Origin: Candidatus Sulfuritelmatomonas gaucii
GTDB taxonomy: Bacteria; Acidobacteriota; Terriglobia; Terriglobales; Acidobacteriaceae
Length of the DNA: 64,000 nt
Assembly (NCBI GenBank): GCA_900290245.1
Contig: OKRB01000090.1
Span: 830-64,829 of the forward strand
Reading direction: 5' to 3'
A model generated the notes under the pieces. It did no database searches. It was not told the origin of the DNA and saw nothing but the letters and a program-made list of their open reading frames with translations. The position numbers and the translations under genes were made by a program. This document shows, piece by piece, positions 37,946 to 46,889 of the stretch (position 1 is its first letter; each line of letters opens with the position of its first letter).

Positions 37946-38406
37946 TGTGCGCCTCCCTCTTGCGGCGTTGTCGCCGCGAGGACAGTCGGCCCGGCGGATG
38001 GAGCTACGGCGGGTGCAGCGGGCTTTGGCGCCGGCGGTCTGCGCGCCACGGTGTAGGACTTCTTCAGCGCGCCCTGCGCGAAATAAACGGGCGGGCACGC
38101 CTCCTGCTGGCTCAGCGCATGTTCCGTGCGCCCTTCCTTGAGTGCGTGATCGATGCAGCCCTCCACGCAGCGGCCGCAGAAGGTGCACTGGCCCGGGTTG
38201 TAGCTCCAGATGAACTCGCCTTTGCCCGCCTTGAACTCGATGGCGCGCGACGTGCAGCGAAAGCGGCAGATGGCACAGCCGGTGCAAAGCTCGGGATCGA
38301 ACTGCACGAGGCCGCGGAAGCGCGCCGTAACCTTGGGCCGCGCAGGAAAGAGCAGGGTTTGGTAGCCGCGCCGCAGATTCTTCCACATCATGGTGAGGAT
38401 GTTCAT
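37942..38406 (-). CDS. 2[4Fe-4S] ferredoxin-like subunit of hydrogenase-like complex
   Basis: A 154-aa protein with two CxxCxxCxxxC motifs: C41, C44, C47 and C51 (CTGCAICRFRC), and C74, C77, C80 and C84 (CTFCGRCVEGC). These would carry electrons between ferredoxin and the small subunit, as NuoI, HyfH or EchF do. The about 60 C-terminal residues are Ala/Pro-rich and not part of the cluster domain. The start is ATG 38406, overlapping the NuoH-like stop by 4 bp; 20 codons of upstream open frame are dropped. No formate dehydrogenase gene is present, so soluble ferredoxin is the likely electron carrier. Confidence 0.87.
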   Translation of the reverse strand: MNILTMMWKNLRRGYQTLLFPARPKVTARFRGLVQFDPELCTGCAICRFRCTSRAIEFKAGKGEFIWSYNPGQCTFCGRCVEGCIDHALKEGRTEHALSQQEACPPVYFAQGALKKSYTVARRPPAPKPAAPAVAPSAGPTVLAATTPQEGGAQ

Positions 38407-39317
38407 GACCAGAACCTCATGAGAATTGCCGATGAGATGGCAAGAACCGCGAAGATGAGCGTGCACTGCCAGTAGAAGCGCACGCTGGAATCAATGGCCA
38501 GGCGCGCCGTCGCTGCGGCGAGAACAGAAAGCAGCAGAACCACCGCGAACGAAATCGCGATGAAGATGCACGCTGCGATCCACACCGCGTGCACATGCGG
38601 AGCGACGAGCGTGGCCACGAGACCCACGCCGGCCACCCATTCCAGCCCATGTGCTAGTTCCCACATGGCCAGCTCCGCGCCCGCATACTCGGTCATCGGA
38701 CCTGCATAGATTTCCTGCTCGGCGTTGGGCAGCGAGAAGGGATTAATGTGCAGCTTCGCTGGCAGGCACACGAGAATGGCCGCTACGCCCAGCCAGAGCA
38801 GCGGCGTTGCGGGCAGAGCCGCAAGAGCTTCGAGCCGGAAGGTGTGCTGCGAAGCGGCGATGGAAACGATGGCCAGCAGAAAGACGATGTTGTAACTGAC
38901 GCTCAATGCTGCTTCGCGAGCCGAGCCGATCTCGGCAAAGATCGACCGCGACGAGAATCCGGCGGCGATGATGCACACCGAGGGCAGCTCGAGCAGAGCC
39001 AGCAGCAAGATGAGGTCGCCCTGGAATCCGCCGGACGACGGCAGCACAGGCAGCAGGCCGACCGCGCCCGCCGCTGCGGAGACCGCGATCAACGGCCACG
39101 CGCGCATCAGCATGCCGCCGATACCCGTGCGCGGCGGCGTCTCTTTGCCGAGCAGCTTCACGAAGTCAAAGAACGGCTGCATGAAGGGAGGGCCAACGCG
39201 CTCCTGCATCAGTGCCACTGATTTGCGCTCGACCCACAGGAAGAACCACGCAGCCGGCATCGCGAAGACCAAGCCGGGAAAGATGAGCAGACGGGCGAGG
39301 GCAGTGATTAAGGTCAT
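38403..39317 (-). CDS. NuoH/HycD-like membrane subunit
   Basis: A 304-aa polytopic protein with eight helices. It contains the NuoH signatures ERKSVALMQERVGPPFMQP (about residues 30-48) and the charged loop IFAEIGSAREAALSVSYN (about residues 125-142). NPFSLPNAEQEIYAGPMTEYAG (about 190-211) is equivalent to the NuoH quinone-site acidic loop. It anchors the hydrophilic subunits and couples to the antiporter. The start overlaps the small-subunit stop by 4 bp, and the end overlaps the ferredoxin-like gene by 4 bp. Confidence 0.9.
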   Translation of the reverse strand: MTLITALARLLIFPGLVFAMPAAWFFLWVERKSVALMQERVGPPFMQPFFDFVKLLGKETPPRTGIGGMLMRAWPLIAVSAAAGAVGLLPVLPSSGGFQGDLILLLALLELPSVCIIAAGFSSRSIFAEIGSAREAALSVSYNIVFLLAIVSIAASQHTFRLEALAALPATPLLWLGVAAILVCLPAKLHINPFSLPNAEQEIYAGPMTEYAGAELAMWELAHGLEWVAGVGLVATLVAPHVHAVWIAACIFIAISFAVVLLLSVLAAATARLAIDSSVRFYWQCTLIFAVLAISSAILMRFWS

Positions 39318-39805
39318 GGCTGCACCTCCCCTACGAAGGTCACGACGGGCTCAGCGTTTTGCGGATTGTTGCCGCGCTTAGCCAGGATCTCCGCCGCCTT
39401 GGCCACGCCCTGGATGATGGCATCAGGCCGCGGCGGGCAGCCGGGAACGTAGACGTCGACCGGCACATGCTTGTCGAGCGGGCCCTCAAGCGTGCGGCTG
39501 TCGATGAACACGTTGGTCGTAGCCGGGCAGGAGCCGATGGCGATCACCGCCTTGGGGCCCGGCACCTGGTCGTAAACGGTTTTCACTGCGCCTACGGCCT
39601 TGCGCGTGACCGGGCCGGTGACGCAAAGGATGTCGGCGTGCCGCGGGCTGCCTTGCAGCAGAACGCCCAACTGCTCGGCGTCATAGCGCGGCGAGAGCGC
39701 AGCAACAATTTCGATATCGCAGCCGTTGCAGCTGCCCGAGTTCATGTGAAAGAGCCAGGGGCTGCGGCGGCGCGCGGTGCACATCAATCGTCTCCAGAGC
39801 TTCAT
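39314..39805 (-). CDS. Hydrogenase-like small subunit (NuoB/HycG/EchC-type)
   Basis: A 163-aa protein carrying the proximal [4Fe-4S] cluster. The four ligands are visible: C26 and C29 in SGSCNGCDIE, C93 in GSCPAT, and C123 in PGCPPRPD. The CxxC spacing is that of group 4 hydrogenases; complex I NuoB has adjacent cysteines instead. The start is ATG 39805, overlapping the antiporter-fusion stop (ATGA). A 13-codon longer frame would read inside the previous gene and lacks support. Confidence 0.9.
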   Translation of the reverse strand: MKLWRRLMCTARRRSPWLFHMNSGSCNGCDIEIVAALSPRYDAEQLGVLLQGSPRHADILCVTGPVTRKAVGAVKTVYDQVPGPKAVIAIGSCPATTNVFIDSRTLEGPLDKHVPVDVYVPGCPPRPDAIIQGVAKAAEILAKRGNNPQNAEPVVTFVGEVQP

Positions 39806-42800
39806 GGCCGCACCCCCCGGAGCATTTGCAGCGCATTCGGCCAAACGCCAGCGGCGACGAGCAGCACCACGAGCACGACGATTGCAGCCTTCAAGGCGAA
39901 CGGCTCGCGCGTTGCCGATGCGGGTGGAGCGTCTTCACGCGGCGGACCCCACCAGTTGCGCGCAAGCGCCAGCGCATATGCAATCAGCGCGAAGATCGAC
40001 GAGAGGATGAAGAGAGCGAACGGCACATGGCCGATGGCAAGGGCCGACGTGTAAAGCCGCCAGCGGCCGGCGAAGCCCAGCATCGGCGGCACTCCAAGCA
40101 TGGCCAGCATGGCAAATAAAAAGCCAAACGCACTCACCGGGTAGCGCGTAGCGAGCGCGATGGGTTCGCTGTTGAATTCGCCCGCAGCTTCAGGAGCAGC
40201 AAGCGAGATGAAGAGAAGCGCTTTCGCCAGCGCATGTGTTGAAGCTGCGATGATTGCGCCTTGCACGCCGATCACGCTGGCCGACGATGCCCCAAGAAGC
40301 AGGAAGCCGACGTCCTCGACAGTGGAGAGAACCAGCAACCGTTTCAAGCTGCGTTGCGTGAGCATCAGCAACGCGGCCAGCAGCGAAGTGAGAATGGCAG
40401 CGCAAATCACCAGCGGTAGCGGTGTCAGCAGCCCGGGAATCTCCTGCGTGCCCAGGAGAAACTCGCCGAAAGCTGCCATATCGACCACGGCGATGATCAA
40501 GCCCAGCGCCAGTGCGGGCACTTCGTCGGCCAGTGCGAGAAGCCAGAAGCAAAGCGGAATCGCGGCGAGCTTGACGGCAATGCCGGTGAGCAGAAACGCA
40601 CGCGCTGAGTCGAGCTGACCGAAGTTGATGAACAGGCGGCTCGCGACCATCGATCCGACGGAGATGACCACGACCGTCATGTAGGTAAACTTGGCAGCTT
40701 GCGATCGTGCCGCGCGAACCACCGGCAGAAGCGACAACGCCGCTCCGAGTTCGAGGCATGTGAGGCGTGCCCAGGGCGCGGACAAGGTGAGTCCGAGAAC
40801 TGTTATTCCGCCAACAGCCAGCATCGACTGCCAGAGGAAGAGTCCCTTTCGCGGAGAGCTGACGAGTGAAACAACCGCGAGAGCCATTGCCGCCACAACG
40901 ATGCTCCACACCAGCATCGGCGGAACTTGCTCCAGCGGAGTCACCACCGGGAGGCCTGTGAATGCGGTTCCCGGCAGAACCCAGCGCACCAGTCCGAAGA
41001 CTGCGGAAACAAAGACGAGGAGGAGAATGACAGCATCGCGCTCCATCCAATCCGACGCGATGCCGAGCCAGCGCGAGACCGCCTGAATTCCGGTCCACAC
41101 ACCCAAATACGCGCGATCGACATTGGACCAGCGGAAGAACGAGCGCCAATGCTCCTGAAAAATCTCAGAGAAGTCGCCGGCCGTGAGACGTCCCTGGTCA
41201 GAAAGCGGTTCGCCACCTGTGAAGATGCCGCCACCACCCCAACCCGCAGAGGAGCTGCCTCCCGCCCCCGCCATCATCGCGCCGCCGACGACTGTAGCCG
41301 CTGCCGGCCGCGCCGCATAAGCAATCGCGTAGATCGCGCCGCCGAGCACAACTGAAACGAGCGCCAGCACCAGGCCGCCCGTCGAAGAGAAGCTGCCTGC
41401 GTCCGCCGAAAGGCCAAGCCACGTCACGTGCACGCCCGCGCCCATGCCGAGCGCGGCGAGAATCGGATTGAGGAAATAATTCACGGCCAACTGCGGCGCG
41501 ACGCCAAGCACGACGCTGCCTGCAGCCAGCAGTCCCATGCCCCATACCATCGACGGCGGTGACTCGTGCGCGTCCTTGGTGTTCTCGGTGGTGGGTCCGA
41601 GGAACACGGCGCTGGTCGCCTTCACGCCCATAAACACGGTGCCCAGGCTCGCGGCCCACGCCACCATCGCAGGCACAGCCCATCCGGCCTGCAGCGCCGC
41701 GGCATAGAGCATCCACTTGCTGGCAAAGCCGCTCATCAGCGGAATGCCCATCATGCTGCCCACGCCGATCAACCAGGAAAGAGTCGTCTGCGGCATCTTT
41801 CCGGCAAGGCCGCCGAGCTTATTCATGTCGCGCGTGCCCGACGCGTGCTGCACCGAGCCTGCCGTTAAGAACAGCCCGCCCTTGAAGAAGCCGTGATTCA
41901 GGCAATGCAGCAGCCCTGCCGTGATAGCGAGCGGCGTGCCGATGCCCAGGCCCATCATCATGTAGCCGATCTGGCTCACGGTGGAGTAGGCCAGCATGCG
42001 CTTCAAATCGGTCTGTACCATGGCATACATCACGCCCACCGCCATGGTCACCGTGCCCACCCACATCAGGCTCTCGCCCCACGCGGCGGGCCAAACGCCA
42101 AAGCTGTGCATGCGCGCCGCGAGATAAACGCCGGCCTTCACATAACACGCCGCGTGCAGCAGCGCGCTCACCGGTGTGGGCGCCGCCATCGCTTCAGGGA
42201 TCCACGTATGCAGCGGAACTTGTACGCTCTTGGCCACCAACGCGATCAGCATCAGCGCGAAGACTCCGCTCGTCATGCTGTGCGCCACCGCGGGATCGGT
42301 CCACAGCGCCGTACCGGCGCGATGATAGATGACCAGAATCGCCGCCAGCAGCCCATAGCCCGCGATGTGCGTCATCAGCAGCACTTTGCGCGCGCCGTTC
42401 ACGGCTTCGCGGTTGGTGTACCAGAAGCCGACCAGCGAGAACGAGCAGAGCCCCACCACTTCCCAGCAGAGATAAAAAATGAACAGGTTGGCGCTAAACA
42501 CCAGCGTGATGAAGCCGGCGATGAAAACCAGCATCGTCGAGTAGAACCGCGTGGCCGATTTGTCGTGCGCCATGTAGCCGATCGAATAGAGCAGCACCAG
42601 GCCGCCGATGCACGCTCCCATAAAGGCGAAGAGCACGCTGAGCGCGTCCACATGCAGGACGAAGGCAAGCGGCCCGTCCCACGGCAGCGGCTTCAGATCG
42701 ATACCCTGGCCGCTGCGTACCAACGGCGCGATGCCGATAACGGCGGCAACTGCGGGTAAGCAGGTGAGAAAAGCGAGGATTCCCTTTGTCCGGGCTGAGA

Positions 42801-42882
42801 AAAGGCGCGCGACCAGAATCTGCAGCGCCGCGCCCGACAATAACGCACATGGAGCAATCAGAATCAGAGTTGCTGCGTCCAT
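39802..42882 (-). CDS. Fused double antiporter-like subunit (NuoL-like + NuoN/MrpD-like)
   Basis: A 1026-aa membrane protein, about twice the usual antiporter subunit. The first half (residues 1 to about 500) is NuoL/HyfB-like, with the transmembrane glutamate E141 (LCWEVVGLCSF) and lysine K218 (LVAKSVQVPLHTWIPEA). A Gly/Ser-rich, flexible linker (about 530-560) and a short helix pair follow. The second half (about 650-1000) repeats the fold: LELGAALSLLPVV, VKLAAIPLCFWLLALADEVP and THALAKALLFISL keep a core Glu and two Lys. Two proton or sodium channels in one chain are implied. It is the first gene of the operon; the start ATG 42882 lies at the edge of a divergent 237-bp gap. Confidence 0.85.
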   Translation of the reverse strand: MDAATLILIAPCALLSGAALQILVARLFSARTKGILAFLTCLPAVAAVIGIAPLVRSGQGIDLKPLPWDGPLAFVLHVDALSVLFAFMGACIGGLVLLYSIGYMAHDKSATRFYSTMLVFIAGFITLVFSANLFIFYLCWEVVGLCSFSLVGFWYTNREAVNGARKVLLMTHIAGYGLLAAILVIYHRAGTALWTDPAVAHSMTSGVFALMLIALVAKSVQVPLHTWIPEAMAAPTPVSALLHAACYVKAGVYLAARMHSFGVWPAAWGESLMWVGTVTMAVGVMYAMVQTDLKRMLAYSTVSQIGYMMMGLGIGTPLAITAGLLHCLNHGFFKGGLFLTAGSVQHASGTRDMNKLGGLAGKMPQTTLSWLIGVGSMMGIPLMSGFASKWMLYAAALQAGWAVPAMVAWAASLGTVFMGVKATSAVFLGPTTENTKDAHESPPSMVWGMGLLAAGSVVLGVAPQLAVNYFLNPILAALGMGAGVHVTWLGLSADAGSFSSTGGLVLALVSVVLGGAIYAIAYAARPAAATVVGGAMMAGAGGSSSAGWGGGGIFTGGEPLSDQGRLTAGDFSEIFQEHWRSFFRWSNVDRAYLGVWTGIQAVSRWLGIASDWMERDAVILLLVFVSAVFGLVRWVLPGTAFTGLPVVTPLEQVPPMLVWSIVVAAMALAVVSLVSSPRKGLFLWQSMLAVGGITVLGLTLSAPWARLTCLELGAALSLLPVVRAARSQAAKFTYMTVVVISVGSMVASRLFINFGQLDSARAFLLTGIAVKLAAIPLCFWLLALADEVPALALGLIIAVVDMAAFGEFLLGTQEIPGLLTPLPLVICAAILTSLLAALLMLTQRSLKRLLVLSTVEDVGFLLLGASSASVIGVQGAIIAASTHALAKALLFISLAAPEAAGEFNSEPIALATRYPVSAFGFLFAMLAMLGVPPMLGFAGRWRLYTSALAIGHVPFALFILSSIFALIAYALALARNWWGPPREDAPPASATREPFALKAAIVVLVVLLVAAGVWPNALQMLRGVRP

Positions 42883-43119
42883 GCCTTCATGTTGAGCGTG
42901 CGGACGTTACAGGTGATGTGACCGCGCACACACCAACGAAATCAGGGATTCGAAACTCGATCGCCAATCCCGCATTATGGGATCAAATCAAGCGCCGCGC
43001 GACTCCGATTTCTCCACGGCCACAGACGCAGCAAACGGGATTTTCGCAAGACGGCGCTCAGGGCTTCCGCATGCGCCGTGCGTTGCATGCCCTAAAATAC
43101 GACGGAAGGTTCAACCGTC

Positions 43120-46100
43120 ATGATTTCTTCTTTGAAGCTCCGCTGCCCCATCGTTGCGTTTTCGCTTTTTTGTCTTGGAACGGCACTGGCCGCTCTACCC
43201 GCACTGGGCCAGCATGGGAAACCGGTTTCGCAACCAGGCTCCAATCTGCCCGCCGCGTCCCGCGCCATCATCGACCGGCTTGAGAGCCTCTCGCAGTTGC
43301 CCGTGGGCGTGTGGAAGATGCACGCCGGCGATCTGGCTCACGGCGAAGATGTGAACCTTGACGACAGCGGCTGGCAAACGGCGACCATGCGCGCCGACAC
43401 CTCGATGGATGCCGAGTGGTTTCGCCAGACATTTTCGATTCCGGAAACACTGCATGGCTACGACCTGACCGGCGCGCGCGTCTGGTTCCAGTTCCATGCC
43501 AATGCCAACGGACCGATCCCCGAGATTCTCTACTTCAACGGCCGCCGCGTGGCCTTGGGCGAGGACTTGGAGCCGACTGTGCTGTTTGACGACGCCAAGC
43601 CCGGCGACAAGGTTGTGGTCGCGGTCAAGTTGCTTGCCACGGTTGACGTCAAGCAGTTCCGCGGCGCCACGCTGCGCATCGATTTTCCCGAGAGCCGCCC
43701 CAATCCCGAAGACTTGGCGCAGGAGTTCCTGACGGCTGCGGTGCTTTTCCCGTCGATGTCTGCAGTGGCGGGGGTCGATCCGCATGACGTTCTCGTTGCC
43801 GCGATCTCGACCGTGAATCTAGCCGCATTGGACGCGAAGGATCAGAACAAGTTCGACGAAAGTCTCAAAGCTGCGCACTCCAAACTCGAAGCGCTGCTTC
43901 CGCTCGAGCAGCAGTTTACCTATCACGAGACCGGCAATGCGCACATCGACGCAGCGTGGCTGTGGCCGTGGACGGAAACCGTGGACGTGGTGAAGCGCAC
44001 CTTCTCCACCGCGCTGCAGTTGATGGACGAGTATCCCGACTACACCTACACCCAGTCCGCTGCGGCCTACTACGAATGGATGGCCGACAAATATCCCGAC
44101 ATCAACGCCCAGATCAAGAAGCGCATCCAGGAAGGCCGTTGGGAGGTAGTCGGCGGCATGTGGGTCGAGCCCGACCTGAACATGCCCGGCGGCGAATCGC
44201 TGGTGCGGCAGATCCTGGTGGCCAAGCGCTGGTTCAGGCAGCAATACGGAGTGGACGTGCGCATCGGCTGGAACCCCGATTCGTTTGGGTATTCGTGGCA
44301 ATTGCCGCAGATCTACAAGAAGAGCGGCATCGACTACTTTGTCACGCAGAAGATGACATGGAACGACACCAACGAACTCCCGTTCAAGCTGTTCTGGTGG
44401 GAGTCGCCCGACGGATCGAAGGTGCTCACCTATTTTCCCCACGACTACGTGAACACCACACTGAACCCGGTGCGCCTGGCAAGCGATCTTGCGGTTGCGC
44501 GTGAGCGCTCGCCGGGCATGACCGACATGATGGACCTTTACGGTGTAGGTGATCACGGTGGCGGACCCACGCGAGCCATGCTCGATGAGGGATTCCATTG
44601 GAGGGATCCGGGCGCGGCGGCCGTAGCTGCCGACGGCGGCGCGCCGGTGACGCCGAAATATGAGTTCGGCACCGCGCAAAGCTACTTCTCGACGGTTGAA
44701 AAAGAAATCGCCCCCGACAGCCCAACGTTGAATTACCAGTCGATTGCCAGGGGCTATGAGGCTCCGGCGGAAGTGTCGGGAAAAGTTTCGATTCCGACGT
44801 GGGATAGCGAGCTTTATCTCGAATATCACCGCGGCGTCTACACTACGCAGGCCATGCACAAACACAACATGCGCACGTCAGAGGAGGAACTGCTGAACGC
44901 GGAGAAGTGGTCGTCGCTGGCATGGGTCCTGGCCGGACGGGCATACCCTTCGGACGGATTGACTGAAGATTGGAAAAAGGTCCTCTTCAACCAGTTCCAC
45001 GATCTGGCCGCCGGCTCGGGCATCGCCGACATTTATAAGGACTCACGTCAGGACTACCAATGGGTGCGCATGTCGACGGATGCGATTTCGTCGGCAGCGC
45101 TGAAGACCATGGCAGAGCACGTCAATACCGCGGGCGACGGGATTGCGGTTTTGGTCTACAACCCGCTGGGCTGGGAGCGCTCGGGTGATGTGCATTTCAA
45201 AGTGCAACTGCCCGATGCAAATATTGCAGGCGTCATGGTGGTTGATCCTGCCTCATACAACAAGGGTGTACTTCCGGAGCAGGAAACTGTCGACGCGAAG
45301 ACAAATGTGGCCGAGTTGACAGTGAATCTTCCGGATGTTCCAGCGCTGGGTTACAAGGTCTTTCATATTGTGCCGGTGACAGGCGGTTTGGACCGCCGCG
45401 TTACGGCATTGGACCAGGCAAACACGATCGCGCTCGGATACAAAGGGCTGCGGCTGGTGGTGGACAAGCAGAGTGGTTGCATTACGAGCCTGAAGTTGGA
45501 CGGCTACGAGACATTCGCCCCCGGCGCATGCGGCAATCAGCTTCAGTTTTTCAAGGACCTTCCAAAACAGTACGACGCCTGGAACATCGATCCCGGCACG
45601 CTCGATGTGTCGCCGATGACCGTCAGCAAAGCCGATTCGGTGGAGCTGTTCGGTGGGGACGCCATCCGCGTCACCTATCACTGGCAGAGCTCCAAGTTCG
45701 TACAAACGATTCGACTCAAAGGTGACATCGTCGACATCGACAACGACATCGGCTGGCACGAGAAACACATCCTGCTGAAAGCAGCGTTCCCGCTCAGCGT
45801 CACCAGCAACTTTGCCACCTACGAAATTCCCTATGGCTCCATCGAGCGGCCGACGACGCGCAACAATAGCTGGGAAAAAGCGCAGTTTGAGGTTCCGGCG
45901 CTCCGCTGGGCCGATCTCTCGGGCGCAGGACCAGACGGCAAGGTGCACGGCCTGAGCCTGCTCAATAAAGACAAGTACGGCTACGACGCCGCGGGCAACG
46001 TGCTGCGGCTCACGCTGCTGCGCTCGCCCACATGGCCCGATCCCGATGCCGACCAGGGGCATCAGCATTTCCACTACGCAATCTATCCGCACGCAGGCAC

Positions 46101-46482
46101 GTGGAAAGACGCGCTCACGGTGCGCCACGGCTGGGAGTACGACTATCCGCTCCAGGCCGTCGTAACCACTGCCCACCCCGGCTCGCTGCCACCTGAGAAT
46201 TCATTCGCATCGGTCTCGCCCGACAACGTTGTGCTCTCGGCGGTGAAAAAAGCCGAAGATGCAAACGGTCTCATCTTCCGCGCATACGAGTGGGCAGGGA
46301 AGGAGACGACGGCAGAGTTTCACGTGTCGCCGGGTGCAACCAGCGCGACGGTTACAAATCTGATGGAACAGCCCGAAGGCGACCCGCTCCCGATCGCGGA
46401 CAACGTAGTCAAAGTCCCAATTCATCCCTATGAAATTCTGACGATCCGCGTGGATTATCCGAAGGCAGGAAGTAGCCAATAG
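43120..46482 (+). CDS. Secreted GH38 alpha-mannosidase
   Basis: A 1120-aa glycoside hydrolase family 38 enzyme, predicted to trim alpha-mannosides. A signal peptide (about residues 1-27) precedes an N-terminal beta-rich region. The catalytic domain starts near residue 270 with HETGNAHIDAAWLWPW (zinc-binding His/Asp). The nucleophile aspartate is in GWNPDSFGYSWQLP (about residue 388). The LYGVGDHGGGPTR segment adds a zinc His (about residue 475). The C-terminal half holds the usual beta domains. GGAAGG lies 10 bases before ATG 43120, and a TAAAAT box lies at 43093. It is divergent from the hydrogenase-like operon. No other sugar genes are nearby. Confidence 0.92.
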   Translation: MISSLKLRCPIVAFSLFCLGTALAALPALGQHGKPVSQPGSNLPAASRAIIDRLESLSQLPVGVWKMHAGDLAHGEDVNLDDSGWQTATMRADTSMDAEWFRQTFSIPETLHGYDLTGARVWFQFHANANGPIPEILYFNGRRVALGEDLEPTVLFDDAKPGDKVVVAVKLLATVDVKQFRGATLRIDFPESRPNPEDLAQEFLTAAVLFPSMSAVAGVDPHDVLVAAISTVNLAALDAKDQNKFDESLKAAHSKLEALLPLEQQFTYHETGNAHIDAAWLWPWTETVDVVKRTFSTALQLMDEYPDYTYTQSAAAYYEWMADKYPDINAQIKKRIQEGRWEVVGGMWVEPDLNMPGGESLVRQILVAKRWFRQQYGVDVRIGWNPDSFGYSWQLPQIYKKSGIDYFVTQKMTWNDTNELPFKLFWWESPDGSKVLTYFPHDYVNTTLNPVRLASDLAVARERSPGMTDMMDLYGVGDHGGGPTRAMLDEGFHWRDPGAAAVAADGGAPVTPKYEFGTAQSYFSTVEKEIAPDSPTLNYQSIARGYEAPAEVSGKVSIPTWDSELYLEYHRGVYTTQAMHKHNMRTSEEELLNAEKWSSLAWVLAGRAYPSDGLTEDWKKVLFNQFHDLAAGSGIADIYKDSRQDYQWVRMSTDAISSAALKTMAEHVNTAGDGIAVLVYNPLGWERSGDVHFKVQLPDANIAGVMVVDPASYNKGVLPEQETVDAKTNVAELTVNLPDVPALGYKVFHIVPVTGGLDRRVTALDQANTIALGYKGLRLVVDKQSGCITSLKLDGYETFAPGACGNQLQFFKDLPKQYDAWNIDPGTLDVSPMTVSKADSVELFGGDAIRVTYHWQSSKFVQTIRLKGDIVDIDNDIGWHEKHILLKAAFPLSVTSNFATYEIPYGSIERPTTRNNSWEKAQFEVPALRWADLSGAGPDGKVHGLSLLNKDKYGYDAAGNVLRLTLLRSPTWPDPDADQGHQHFHYAIYPHAGTWKDALTVRHGWEYDYPLQAVVTTAHPGSLPPENSFASVSPDNVVLSAVKKAEDANGLIFRAYEWAGKETTAEFHVSPGATSATVTNLMEQPEGDPLPIADNVVKVPIHPYEILTIRVDYPKAGSSQ

Positions 46483-46592
46483 GGTGTAGGCAACGGAAAG
46501 AAGAGACGAGAGAACGATCCGTCGATGATCGGCATCCGGGCGGAAGAGGCATGTTCGGATCGGAGGCCTGAAAAGCGATAGCGAGAAGTTCC

Positions 46593-46655
46593 GAGCTACC
46601 GGCTACAAGCTACAAGCTCCGGACTGGCCCCTGACAACTGACCACTGACCACTGA
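46593..46655. repeat. Short CTGAcCA / CTACAAG tandem words
   Basis: GCTACAAGCTACAAGCTCC is followed by CTGACAACTGACCACTGACCACTGA (7-bp unit ACTGACC). The same word families occur in the nuo intergenic gaps (62.1 and 62.8 kb). It looks like slipped-strand or REP-like intergenic filler. Confidence 0.5.
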
Positions 46656-46690
46656 ATTTGTTACCCTGAATGCAGCAAGGAGCCTGTACG

Positions 46691-46798
46691 ATGCACATCA
46701 CTTCCCCGTTTTTTGTGGTCCCGGTCATCCTCGCCGTCTTTGCCGCGTCGATTCTGTGGGCCACCAGCAGCAAAGAAGACAAGCCGTCGGAGCACTGA
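46691..46798 (+). CDS. 35-aa single-span membrane peptide
   Basis: Small gene with MHITSPFFVVPVILAVFAAS as one predicted transmembrane helix and a charged SKEDKPSEH tail. Support is an AAGGAG ribosome site 8 bases before ATG 46691 and a proper helix-plus-hydrophilic-tail layout, as in other bacterial membrane micropeptides. It stands 208 bp after the mannosidase stop and 91 bp before the lipoprotein gene on the same strand, so it may lead that transcript. Function is unknown. Confidence 0.5.
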   Translation: MHITSPFFVVPVILAVFAASILWATSSKEDKPSEH

Positions 46799-46889
46799 GC
46801 TTTCCGCCCGGCGTCGAGAGCCGCCTCTCGCCGATTCCGGGAACCTTTTGCCCCCCGCAGGCGTATAACGTCCCCAGAGGGCGATTGCC

